Source: Pseudomonas sp. MWU16-30317 (GTDB taxonomy: Bacteria > Pseudomonadota > Gammaproteobacteria > Pseudomonadales > Pseudomonadaceae). From it: a stretch of DNA of 64,000 nucleotides. Below are positions 46,032 through 53,687 of the stretch, one piece after another (the first letter of the stretch is position 1; the number at the start of each line of letters is the position of its first letter). The notes under the pieces were generated by a model. It saw nothing but the letters and a program-made list of their open reading frames with translations. It was not told where the DNA came from and made no database searches. The stretch covers positions 434,001 to 498,000 of the forward strand of contig NZ_JAIWJA010000003.1 in NCBI RefSeq assembly GCF_020515695.1, written 5' to 3'. The position numbers were made by a program, and so were the translations under genes.

Positions 46032-49000
46032 TCAAATATCTCCCACCTCTTCAATAAATGCCACAAGCGCCCCCCGCTCCACTCCGTTGTAACGCCATTC
46101 GTCCAGAGTGCGAATCATCGCGATATCCTTGGATGGCTTGCACAAATCAACGAACTGAACCGGTAATTTTGCAGACTCTTCCATGTAATGCTCGACGTGT
46201 CGGCAAAACGCGTAGATCCACATAGCGACCTCTAGCGAACAGTCCCACTTGTTCCAATTCATCGTACTGGCCAAGGGTTGCTGTACAATAGTACGCGCTT
46301 TCTTAAAAGTCTTAAGTAAGCCGTCGAATGCATTTTCCTGAGTATCGAAAGAACTCCTCGCTAGAAGAAATGCTGCGATTTCCGTAGTGCGACCTTCGCG
46401 CGGACGGTTAAAGCTAACGGTTTTGCCTAGTAACTTTTCGTCCAAGTACGAGTGCAGCTCTTTCATCCATGTACTTGATAGTTCTTCCGGCGTTACTCGG
46501 CCCTCTTCCAAGAGTGGCACAATCACCTCTGCAAACAACCAAGGTTCAGACCATCCTAGCTCACGCATGTGACCGCGTAGGCTCTCAACAAGAAATTCCG
46601 CTTCTTTCTTGTCTAGCTTTGATGGCAATGTATCGTAGAGTGCATGCCGGACAATACCAACTGACTCCCCGCTACCTTTCTTCAATGCTAGACCACTTAG
46701 GAGCCAACACATCATCCGAATTCTTGTCTGCCGATCAAATGATGTAAGACTCACTATTGCCTGCTTCGCCCCGTCACCATTCTTGGACGCCTCTCTCAGA
46801 CTGGCCAACCCCAACCATTTGAGAAGGCCGTTTGCGCTCCGCAGCAAACAATCCCTTTGTTCATCCTTAATCCCGAAAGCGATTGCGAGAGAAACCTCAC
46901 CAACAATTTGACTCAATAGGGAAAGCTTAATGGCATCTCTGTGGTGCTGTTCTTTGTCGAGCGTGATCGCGCAGCGCTCTGACAGTTTCACCAGCTTCTC
47001 TGGTACGCTATGCCACAAAATCTTAATCGCGTAGACATCCGCCCATGTCAATGCCTGATACTTAATCCGGTAGCGGAAGTGCTCATGGGAATACGATCCG
47101 CGAAGAAAGCTTTCCAAATCCTGCTGAAACAAGTGTGGCTGAACCGACTCAAAAGAAGTGTCGGTTGCCACGTCGCTGATCCGCGAGAACGCACTTTTGA
47201 GCGAGCCTTCAAGGAAGTCGAAGAACGCATCTTTCTGCCCGCAAGCAGCGTCCCATGGTGAATCTCCATGAGGTGAATGCGCGAGTATCTCAGCCACGAT
47301 CTCCCATCGCTGTTGAGAAGCGTCTTCACTCGTACTTAGGCCACTGACACATGCCTCAAAATCTAGAGTCTCAGGAACGCGTAAAGACTCGCCATCGAGT
47401 AGATTTAGTTCTGCCAGTCGAACACGCAGCTCCTCGCCATGCATGTCCCGAAGCGAAGTATTCCCTGTCCAAGTCGAGAGGACCGTTCCCGTCAAAGCCC
47501 AATCCAGAAAAACCAACCGCTCGCTCCGTTTTCGAACAGTCTGTTCCAGACGTTTAGAATCGAAAATGGGCTCTATGTACTCCCCATCCGCGCTCGTTCC
47601 ATTTGCAGCTCTCGATATCAATCGAGTCGCATATTTGGAGACTTCATGTAACGCATCCGTGGGGATTGGAGTAATCAATAACGGATGATCTTCGTTCGCC
47701 TTCTGAATTGAGTTCGAAAGATTAAAACCCGCAACGGGAAGGCCCCTCCGGTCGACTATGAGCATATATCGATCATGTAAGGCGCCCGGCTTGACACCGA
47801 AGATCTTGAGGTCAATCCGCTGTGCCAATGCTTGGAGCTTCTTGCAGCTCGCGAGTAGGTTGTCGATACGACTTGGATCTGGATCATCGCCGTTATCGGC
47901 TTTTTTTGTTTGAGTTGATTGTATCGTCGGCGGAACTGTGGTGAAGATTATATACTCCCCTTTGTCGGACGCATTAGGGAAAAATAGGCCTATCCCAGCG
48001 TCTTCGAAGTAGGGGTCGAAGAAAATTATTTGATGGTTTCGGTACTCCGCGAACTGCTGCTTAATCCATTCTACAAATTGTAGGCGCTCGGTACCGTCGC
48101 CCTCGCTTAGGCGACCGAAGAATCGCGCTTCAGACCTCGGCGGATGTAAAATACTAACCAATTCACTTATATTTCGGTTGGCCACCACCCAAGGGTCTGC
48201 CTGTCTCCCGCCAACTGTTGAGAAAAATCCTTCGTGACCGTGATTAATTGTTTGCGCGGCCTTTACCCTAGGCGTCCCTCGCAGCTTTTTCTTTAGTGCG
48301 TTGTCTAGCCAGCCTAACTTGACTTCTGCGCTAGAGCCTCCTACGGCATGTCCTGATATCGCGATTTCTCGAATGTAATGATTCTTCCAGTTGCAGCACA
48401 ACGTGGCGAAGACGTCTCCATTCTTCATTCCATATATTTCGACTTCTACCGAATCAGCGATATCCCAATAACTTTCCGGTAATTCGAACATGCACTCTAT
48501 GACGTCCGGTGCTACTTTATCGACTGAAGTAATGCTGGAGAATATGCGCTGTCCATTATTCGTAATTTGGGCTTGGATAAGAAATTTCGAAAAGCCTGGC
48601 AGTTGCGTTAGATTTAGTTTGACCGCAAGAGTCTTGCGTCCATTTGCCCACGACACACCCAAGAGTTCTCTCTCGTGGTCGTCTAGGGTCGGGAAAACGA
48701 GCAACTCCAAATCGCCGAAGCGTGTCGCATCCTTGGCAGCGAAATCCAGACCGGTATCAGCGTTCATCCGTTTAACGAGGAAGCGCGCCATTTCCTGGTC
48801 AAGGCCTTGTCCAGTTGTGAACAGTTGCTCTTTGTTGACGATTGTAATCGCGGCACTAAACGCTGAAGCACTACCGTGAGGGCTTTGTGGGCCGATATGC
48901 TCATGCGCATCGCGATTTAATAGCAATGCCGCTGGCCTGCATACATACCTATCGCTAAAGCTGAAATTCCCTATGCGCCGTTCTAGCGAATCCGACAGCT

Positions 49001-49334
49001 TAAGGCTGAGCGAGTTACTGACTTTCTTAATGTCGTCTCCTTTTACAAGCCTACCCAGCAGTTCACCTACTTGATCGCTATCGAAGTAGAGTGTGGCGCG
49101 AATTACCTGAGCGCGACAGTCACCGACAACTTCAAGCTTCTCGTCACTGGACGCGCTCCATGCTCCTGAGGAAAAGCTATACGGAAGGAGACGGCCGTAA
49201 ACAAACCGATTTTCCACGCTACCGTCGGTTTGAATTTGCGCGATCCAAATTTGCAAAGCGCACGCGCGCCCGGGCATGGAAAACAATCGACCGAGCCTAA
49301 TGTCCTCCATCAAGTCTTTTAATTCGATTGTCAT
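46032..49334 (-). CDS. Large unknown protein with PLD-like core, downstream of Kiwa
   Basis: An 1100-residue protein I cannot assign firmly. It has no signal peptide or membrane segment. Residues ~385-580 look like a phospholipase-D-like domain: IIFFDPYFEDAGIGLFF (~436-452), LHDRYMLIVD with His520, Arg522 and Asp528, and AGFNLSNSIQKANED (~535-549). This HxR form is typical of PLD-like nuclease relatives. The first ~380 residues are mixed alpha/beta and the last ~500 mainly helical. The overall layout recalls proteins annotated VPA1262-family (low confidence). The start at 49334 has gagga 6 nt upstream. It lies 185 bp after kwaB on the same strand, with lower GC than the core genome. Confidence 0.75.
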   Translation of the reverse strand: MTIELKDLMEDIRLGRLFSMPGRACALQIWIAQIQTDGSVENRFVYGRLLPYSFSSGAWSASSDEKLEVVGDCRAQVIRATLYFDSDQVGELLGRLVKGDDIKKVSNSLSLKLSDSLERRIGNFSFSDRYVCRPAALLLNRDAHEHIGPQSPHGSASAFSAAITIVNKEQLFTTGQGLDQEMARFLVKRMNADTGLDFAAKDATRFGDLELLVFPTLDDHERELLGVSWANGRKTLAVKLNLTQLPGFSKFLIQAQITNNGQRIFSSITSVDKVAPDVIECMFELPESYWDIADSVEVEIYGMKNGDVFATLCCNWKNHYIREIAISGHAVGGSSAEVKLGWLDNALKKKLRGTPRVKAAQTINHGHEGFFSTVGGRQADPWVVANRNISELVSILHPPRSEARFFGRLSEGDGTERLQFVEWIKQQFAEYRNHQIIFFDPYFEDAGIGLFFPNASDKGEYIIFTTVPPTIQSTQTKKADNGDDPDPSRIDNLLASCKKLQALAQRIDLKIFGVKPGALHDRYMLIVDRRGLPVAGFNLSNSIQKANEDHPLLITPIPTDALHEVSKYATRLISRAANGTSADGEYIEPIFDSKRLEQTVRKRSERLVFLDWALTGTVLSTWTGNTSLRDMHGEELRVRLAELNLLDGESLRVPETLDFEACVSGLSTSEDASQQRWEIVAEILAHSPHGDSPWDAACGQKDAFFDFLEGSLKSAFSRISDVATDTSFESVQPHLFQQDLESFLRGSYSHEHFRYRIKYQALTWADVYAIKILWHSVPEKLVKLSERCAITLDKEQHHRDAIKLSLLSQIVGEVSLAIAFGIKDEQRDCLLRSANGLLKWLGLASLREASKNGDGAKQAIVSLTSFDRQTRIRMMCWLLSGLALKKGSGESVGIVRHALYDTLPSKLDKKEAEFLVESLRGHMRELGWSEPWLFAEVIVPLLEEGRVTPEELSSTWMKELHSYLDEKLLGKTVSFNRPREGRTTEIAAFLLARSSFDTQENAFDGLLKTFKKARTIVQQPLASTMNWNKWDCSLEVAMWIYAFCRHVEHYMEESAKLPVQFVDLCKPSKDIAMIRTLDEWRYNGVERGALVAFIEEVGDI

Positions 49335-49519
49335 TTTCATTCCTCAGAAAGTTTTTTCTATGCCGCTCTCTAGTGGTGAGCACATGCGGGCGAGATGGTA
49401 ACCGAGGACCCAGAACTAACTGGTTGAGTCGATAAGTGCTCGGACGGGTGACTCTGGATCGCTTTCAGCCCTCCGTGACAGGCAGCAATCGGCGAAAGTT
49501 GGAAGTTTGAGCCTTAGAA

Positions 49520-50491
49520 TTACGGGCCTGCCGCTTCTACTAAATCCTTGCTGTCTGCGTCATACTCAAATTTCGTTAGCTCAGATTTTAAATAGTCATC
49601 ATTGAGAAGTTTCATGAAGAAATTTTGGGACACCTTTGTATCCAAGATGATCTGAGTATCAGCAGCGTCAATCTTGATTTTTTTACTTAAATTCTGATGC
49701 TGTTTAATGAACTGAATGATTTGATCGTTAGCGACAGTGTCAAGCACCCGAGAGTGCGAAATCGCTCTGATGACTTTGCGAGCGAATGTTAAGTCTCCGT
49801 GTACAGTTATCCTTTCCTCTAGAGCTACAGCGTCCTTAACAATGTTGCGCGCGGTGAGCGTAGCTAGTTTTACAGTAGCATCAGCCTTCACTGCTTCCTT
49901 AAAGCCGAAGAATTTCTCAAGAACTTTGAAGTTTGTGACGAATACATTGACTCCGTCATAAACAAAATCGATGATATGTCCCATCCGGATGATATCTTGG
50001 TCGAGCTTCTCAAAGCGATCTTGAGCTATACCTGCACGCAGCAAGCTGAAACCATTTCTGCGATAAGTATTTGTAGGGTAGTGATGCTTATAGATTGACA
50101 AGCTTTCATTTCCATTCCCTAGCACGACTACTATGGCTTTTAAATCTGTGATTGAGTCATTCGCATGATTGAAGTTGTGAATGGTTGCGGGCGCATCAAG
50201 CGTCTCTTTTAGTACTTCCAGCTGAGGTGGCAAGACTGGAAGATTATAGCGAAAAATTGCATCCTGGCGTAGGTCAATCGCTGTGAGATCTCGCAAGACA
50301 TAATCTGTCTCAAAGAACTCAAGAATCTCTAATTTTAACTCCGCAGTCAGAGCCAGCTGAGCATCGTGCGACAGTTCAACTTTTCGACAAACAAACGCAT
50401 CATTTACTCTCAAAGTGAAGAACATGATACCTACTGTTTGCGGATCATTTGCCAGATTTTGCGCGGTCAGTTTTAATGCATCTATGCTCAT
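49520..50491 (-). CDS. kwaB: Kiwa anti-phage protein KwaB (DUF4868)
   Basis: A 323-residue cytoplasmic protein recognised as DUF4868, the KwaB component of the Kiwa defence system. The diagnostic stretch is GHIIDFVYDGVNVFVTNFKV followed by LEKFFGFKE (about residues 171-199), with LSIYKHHYPTNTYRRNGFSLL before it. Published work describes KwaB as forming a complex with membrane KwaA and acting on incoming phage DNA. The ATG at 50491 overlaps the kwaA stop (ATGA) and has aaggaagg just upstream. A start at 50506 is less likely. GC is clearly lower than in surrounding core genes. Confidence 0.85.
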   Translation of the reverse strand: MSIDALKLTAQNLANDPQTVGIMFFTLRVNDAFVCRKVELSHDAQLALTAELKLEILEFFETDYVLRDLTAIDLRQDAIFRYNLPVLPPQLEVLKETLDAPATIHNFNHANDSITDLKAIVVVLGNGNESLSIYKHHYPTNTYRRNGFSLLRAGIAQDRFEKLDQDIIRMGHIIDFVYDGVNVFVTNFKVLEKFFGFKEAVKADATVKLATLTARNIVKDAVALEERITVHGDLTFARKVIRAISHSRVLDTVANDQIIQFIKQHQNLSKKIKIDAADTQIILDTKVSQNFFMKLLNDDYLKSELTKFEYDADSKDLVEAAGP

Positions 50492-51078
50492 GCCTTCCTT
50501 CCACATACGAATTTTTCGTCGATTGTCGTAAATACTATCTTGTCCAGCTCGCTGATACGCTGAGTTGTGATCATCACCTTGCTGACCCCATCAACCTCAA
50601 GTTTGTATAACCTGAACCCGAGTATCGCCAAAGTTGGATTGGCGTAAAATTTATCTGTTTTGACGTAGATCTGGCCAATTACAAACAATAGAATGAATAG
50701 GGCAATAATATATCTAACATTATCCAAATTAAAGCAAATCAGTGGGACGATATAGGTTGTAAGGAAGGTAAGGTGTTCATAGCTCAGATCCTCCACTTTT
50801 TTTGCAACAACCGGCAGCCCCACATTTGCCTTTGTTCTGTATATGAATCGGGAGTAACAAATAATTACAATTCCGATGAAGATCAAAGAAATTATAGGTA
50901 GCACATTGGTTTGAACAAGCTTAACCGTTCCCACGTAATGGCAATCCGTACCAAAACAAGTTGGAATGTCAACTTTCACTACGACCATCAGCACAAACAG
51001 AAGCCAGAGCGATATTATGTAAAGCTCAAACTTCATTATTTCTTGGCGAAACTGTAGCTGTCTTTCCTGACTTTTCAT
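50488..51078 (-). CDS. kwaA: Kiwa anti-phage membrane protein KwaA
   Basis: A 196-residue inner-membrane protein, the sensor part of Kiwa. It has four hydrophobic segments at about residues 18-35, 58-76, 102-118 and 122-139. A CFGTDC motif (41-46) sits in the first loop, and the conserved IYVKTDKFYANPTLAILGFR begins near residue 137, followed by a soluble C-terminal tail. These features match KwaA as I know it. The ATG at 51078 (MKSQERQLQFRQEI) is preferred, with a G-rich stretch upstream. The ATG at 51036 is an alternative. It overlaps kwaB by 4 bp, so the pair is translationally coupled. Confidence 0.85.
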   Translation of the reverse strand: MKSQERQLQFRQEIMKFELYIISLWLLFVLMVVVKVDIPTCFGTDCHYVGTVKLVQTNVLPIISLIFIGIVIICYSRFIYRTKANVGLPVVAKKVEDLSYEHLTFLTTYIVPLICFNLDNVRYIIALFILLFVIGQIYVKTDKFYANPTLAILGFRLYKLEVDGVSKVMITTQRISELDKIVFTTIDEKFVCGRKA

Positions 51079-51280
51079 CCCACCCCCGTTCCTTGGTGAG
51101 TAACACCGAACGATTCGCTGCTGTTCGGAGAGAATAGCATAATGGTGGCACCAGTGGCGGATGGACGGCCATCCTGAGCTCCATACAAAAGACGTTGAAA
51201 GCACAGAGTGAAACCAGCAATTGAGCCATGGCGATATAATTTTTCGCAAGCTCGTCGAGGCGTGGGACGGCCGCCTGTAG

Positions 51281-51463
51281 CCGGTTGTGTTGAAAAGGTC
51301 GGCTTCGGTTTCCACCGCAGAAATTGGGCGTCTGAGATTGAAGTCGGTGTCTTGCGCAGAGTATTTCAGGGGGCAGACTTGACATAGCGGTGCGCAAAAA
51401 AGGTGCTTTCACCGCTCAATGCCTGGGTAGCTAGGCCGGGTCGAATGTTTTCACCATAATCCG
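51281..51463. mobile_element. MITE-like element, copy 2
   Basis: A 183-bp second copy of the element at 45720, in the same orientation. Its left terminal repeat CCGGTTGTGTTGAAAAGGTC is well kept, and the right one (51440-51463) is more degraded. The two copies bracket kwaA, kwaB and the 1100-residue gene exactly. Together with flanks it fills most of the 425-bp gap between kwaA and the next gene. Confidence 0.72.
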
Positions 51464-51503
51464 CCGATAGCAGCCGATCCTCATTAGCAGGATCAGGTCC
51501 TAA

Positions 51504-51779
51504 TCAGAGCTTGAAACTCCATGACTTTTCTAGACGCCGCGCTAGTAGCCGGACGGTCAGTATGTAGTAATACTGTGTTGCCTGACTCTGTTCGCTCAAG
51601 CGATTCTCCAGAAACCACACCACATGCTTCCTTTGCCAAGTCCAAGGGTTTTCCCGCTGCCAGCGCTCTGCGATTGCAATCTGAATGATTCTTGCCTGGC
51701 GCACATGACGTTGCCGCGTTGCGTGCGAACCAATCAGCACTCCAGACAGGAACAGCTCCATATCGAATGGCTTACTCAT
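51504..51779 (-). CDS. Small unknown protein following an integrase
   Basis: A 91-residue basic, helical protein (MSKPFDMELFLSGVLIGSHATRQRHVRQARIIQIAIAERW..., then RKHVVWFLENRLSEQSQATQYYYILTVRLLARRLEKSW). It overlaps the stop of the upstream integrase gene by 4 bp (ATGA). Translational coupling suggests a role with that recombinase, for example as an accessory DNA-binding factor, but no domain is recognised. Confidence 0.7.
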   Translation of the reverse strand: MSKPFDMELFLSGVLIGSHATRQRHVRQARIIQIAIAERWQRENPWTWQRKHVVWFLENRLSEQSQATQYYYILTVRLLARRLEKSWSFKL

Positions 51780-52756
51780 GTCCGCCCTCCGATGTAGGCA
51801 GCGACCACATCGATCCTACCGTGCCCCAGCTCATAGCCGATTTGCATCCGGGCCGCTCGATCAAGGCGTGGATTCAACTGGCAACATTTACCACCGTTTA
51901 TAGGCGCTCGATGTTGGGTGAGTTGCTCGTAGCGCTCACATGCATACGCCGCCCGTAGCTCGTGGAAGCCGTTGAGGTTGTGTGCATGAATGGTTTCGCG
52001 CGCAGGGCGGACGATGTCCTGAAGAATGCTCAAATAGCTTTCGTTCGACGCGATGAGGTTGCAGCTACTAGGAGGCGACACCTGCTTCGCAAACTCAAGC
52101 GCGCCACGAATATGGTCGTCCACCGTAATCCAGCGATGTGCTGATGCACCGGCGCGGCCGCCTTTGGTGCCGTCCTGAATGTTGATCTTGCCTAGGCTTT
52201 CAGCCTCACGGCTCAACCGTGGCAGATCAGCCAAGATGGCCTCACGCAAACGCATACCGGTGGCGCGTGCCAACTGCACGATCGCTGCGGCCCTTAGATG
52301 TTGGCGGCTGCAAAGCGCCTCGACTATTCGCTGTATGTGTTCGCGATCTTGCCCCTGCGGTACCGACTGCCGAACCCCGCAGCGCTTCATCCCCAACGCC
52401 TTACTCGGACTCACCACCTTCACATACTGATCACCGCGAAGCGCAGCCATGGTCCGGTTCACGCTGGAAATCCGGTTCTGCCCCGTACTGACCGCAAGCT
52501 CACCCCGCTCAACCTGACCACGAACGTACACCGCGTAATCAGCCAGGACTTGCCGATCAATCCGCCGCGCATCATTCACCCCAGGTCCATTCTCCGACCT
52601 GCACCACTTCACGAACGCCTGCCACCGATCCGCATGCGCCTTGACCGTGCCGAAATGCCCACCGCCGAACATATCTCTGAGCGCCATCGGCCCGGCGTAA
52701 CTCAGTTGCCTGCCGTAGCCAAAATTCCTGCCATCCCGTTTCCCGACCAGTCCCAT
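51776..52756 (-). CDS. Integrase-domain protein (Integrase_1 type)
   Basis: A 326-residue tyrosine-recombinase relative common on Pseudomonas islands. The N-terminal part is a SAM-like DNA-binding domain (HFGTVKAHADRWQAFVKWCRSENG), and the C-terminal catalytic domain includes LARATGMRLREAILADLPRLSREA (catalytic Arg), HRWITVDD, and YELGHGRIDVVAAYIGG with the His and Tyr near the C-terminus. The usual central HxxR is only partly visible (FHELRAAYA). It is coupled to the 91-residue gene downstream. Its direction matches the P4-type integrase at 53688. Confidence 0.82.
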   Translation of the reverse strand: MGLVGKRDGRNFGYGRQLSYAGPMALRDMFGGGHFGTVKAHADRWQAFVKWCRSENGPGVNDARRIDRQVLADYAVYVRGQVERGELAVSTGQNRISSVNRTMAALRGDQYVKVVSPSKALGMKRCGVRQSVPQGQDREHIQRIVEALCSRQHLRAAAIVQLARATGMRLREAILADLPRLSREAESLGKINIQDGTKGGRAGASAHRWITVDDHIRGALEFAKQVSPPSSCNLIASNESYLSILQDIVRPARETIHAHNLNGFHELRAAYACERYEQLTQHRAPINGGKCCQLNPRLDRAARMQIGYELGHGRIDVVAAYIGGRT

Positions 52757-53182
52757 ACCCTGCGCCCTCTATATATAGGTCCCGTACCGCGCCCCACGTC
52801 ATCCCGCCAAGAATGCTGAGTGTTATCAGGGATCAAGGCCCCTGCGGCCTGTGGGTTGTGTCCACTAACGCGGGACTGGCGGCTCCTTACGGCCAAGAGC
52901 TTGGGCATCTCATGATCTGGCCCCCTGAGCACCGTTACCGGTGGGCGGGTGGAGGCTGCGTTGGCTGACGAAACCAGCGCCGCGAGATCCTGAGTCGAGT
53001 GAAGGCAGCGATGTGATGACCGGGGCGTGCCTGGCTGTCAGCCAGGTGCAGGCCATTCCGTGGTCTGCGGCACCATCATCTACGTCGCTGTTGCAGGTGA
53101 AATCAGCGTTTGTCACGCCGATTGTCACAAGGAGGGTTGCGGCAAAGCCCCGTCATCCGTGGGCTGCAGTACTGATTGGCGC

Positions 53183-53213
53183 GCCCGTCTCTTTCCTGAT
53201 GAAAGAGACGGGC
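53183..53213. other. Hairpin in the inter-integrase gap
   Basis: A 13-bp perfect inverted repeat (gcccgtctctttc/gaaagagacgggc, 5-nt loop). It lies in the 931-bp stretch 52757-53687 between the two integrase genes, where I see no credible coding frame. It is followed by aaa rather than a T-run on the plus strand. Confidence 0.7.
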
Positions 53214-53576
53214 AAAGGGTGGGTTGGCGCATCTGAAATGGCCAAGCGGTTGGATTGCTGCTGCGTAGTAACCAAAAGGCACTGCCGCTGCGGCTGATTT
53301 TACTAGTAGGCCTCCATCACCCGTAGGTGACCGCACGAACTGCCGGACGCGAATCGTGCTTGGGTCGAACCACCCTCACCGGGAGTGACCTTTCAGGTTC
53401 TGGCCACATTGGCTGCCGCAGCAGCACTGTGAGCCTTCAGGTCTACACCTGTGGGCAAAAGTCGTCAAGCATCGAAAATTCAGTGAATTAGCGCCTGTGG
53501 ATAAAACTATACACCGGTGGACATCAGTGGTTGTCCACAGACGTTTCGCTGTGCCAGCGCTTTTTCATTAAGGTTC

Positions 53577-53620
53577 GGTCCTTGTAAACAGGGCGGCTTG
53601 CCGCCCTGTTTACAAGGACC
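53577..53620. repeat. 44-bp near-perfect palindrome beside the P4 integrase
   Basis: Two 20-bp perfect arms (ggtccttgtaaacagggcgg and its complement) are separated by only cttg. It lies 67 bp beyond the 3' end of the P4-type integrase. With no T-run it is not a standard terminator. It could be a terminator for readthrough, a recombination hot spot or a protein-binding site. Confidence 0.85.
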
Positions 53621-53687
53621 CGCGCGGAGGAGCGTCATGCGGCGCGGAGGGTAACTTCAGGAGGGGGCGGGGTGGTGGTGCTACGGG

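Noticed and set aside
51026..51412. A 128-codon frame on the minus strand across the start of kwaA and into MITE copy 2.
   Set aside because: It overlaps kwaA in another frame and runs through the repeat element. It has no domain.
45720..51463. The flanking repeats considered as a complete insertion sequence or composite transposon.
   Set aside because: No transposase is encoded in or between the copies, and I could not see clear target-site duplications. MITE-like is the most that can be supported.
52941..53297. A 118-codon open frame between the two integrase genes.
   Set aside because: No ribosome-binding site, odd composition rich in Cys, Trp and Ala, and a 13-bp hairpin inside it. Treated as non-coding.
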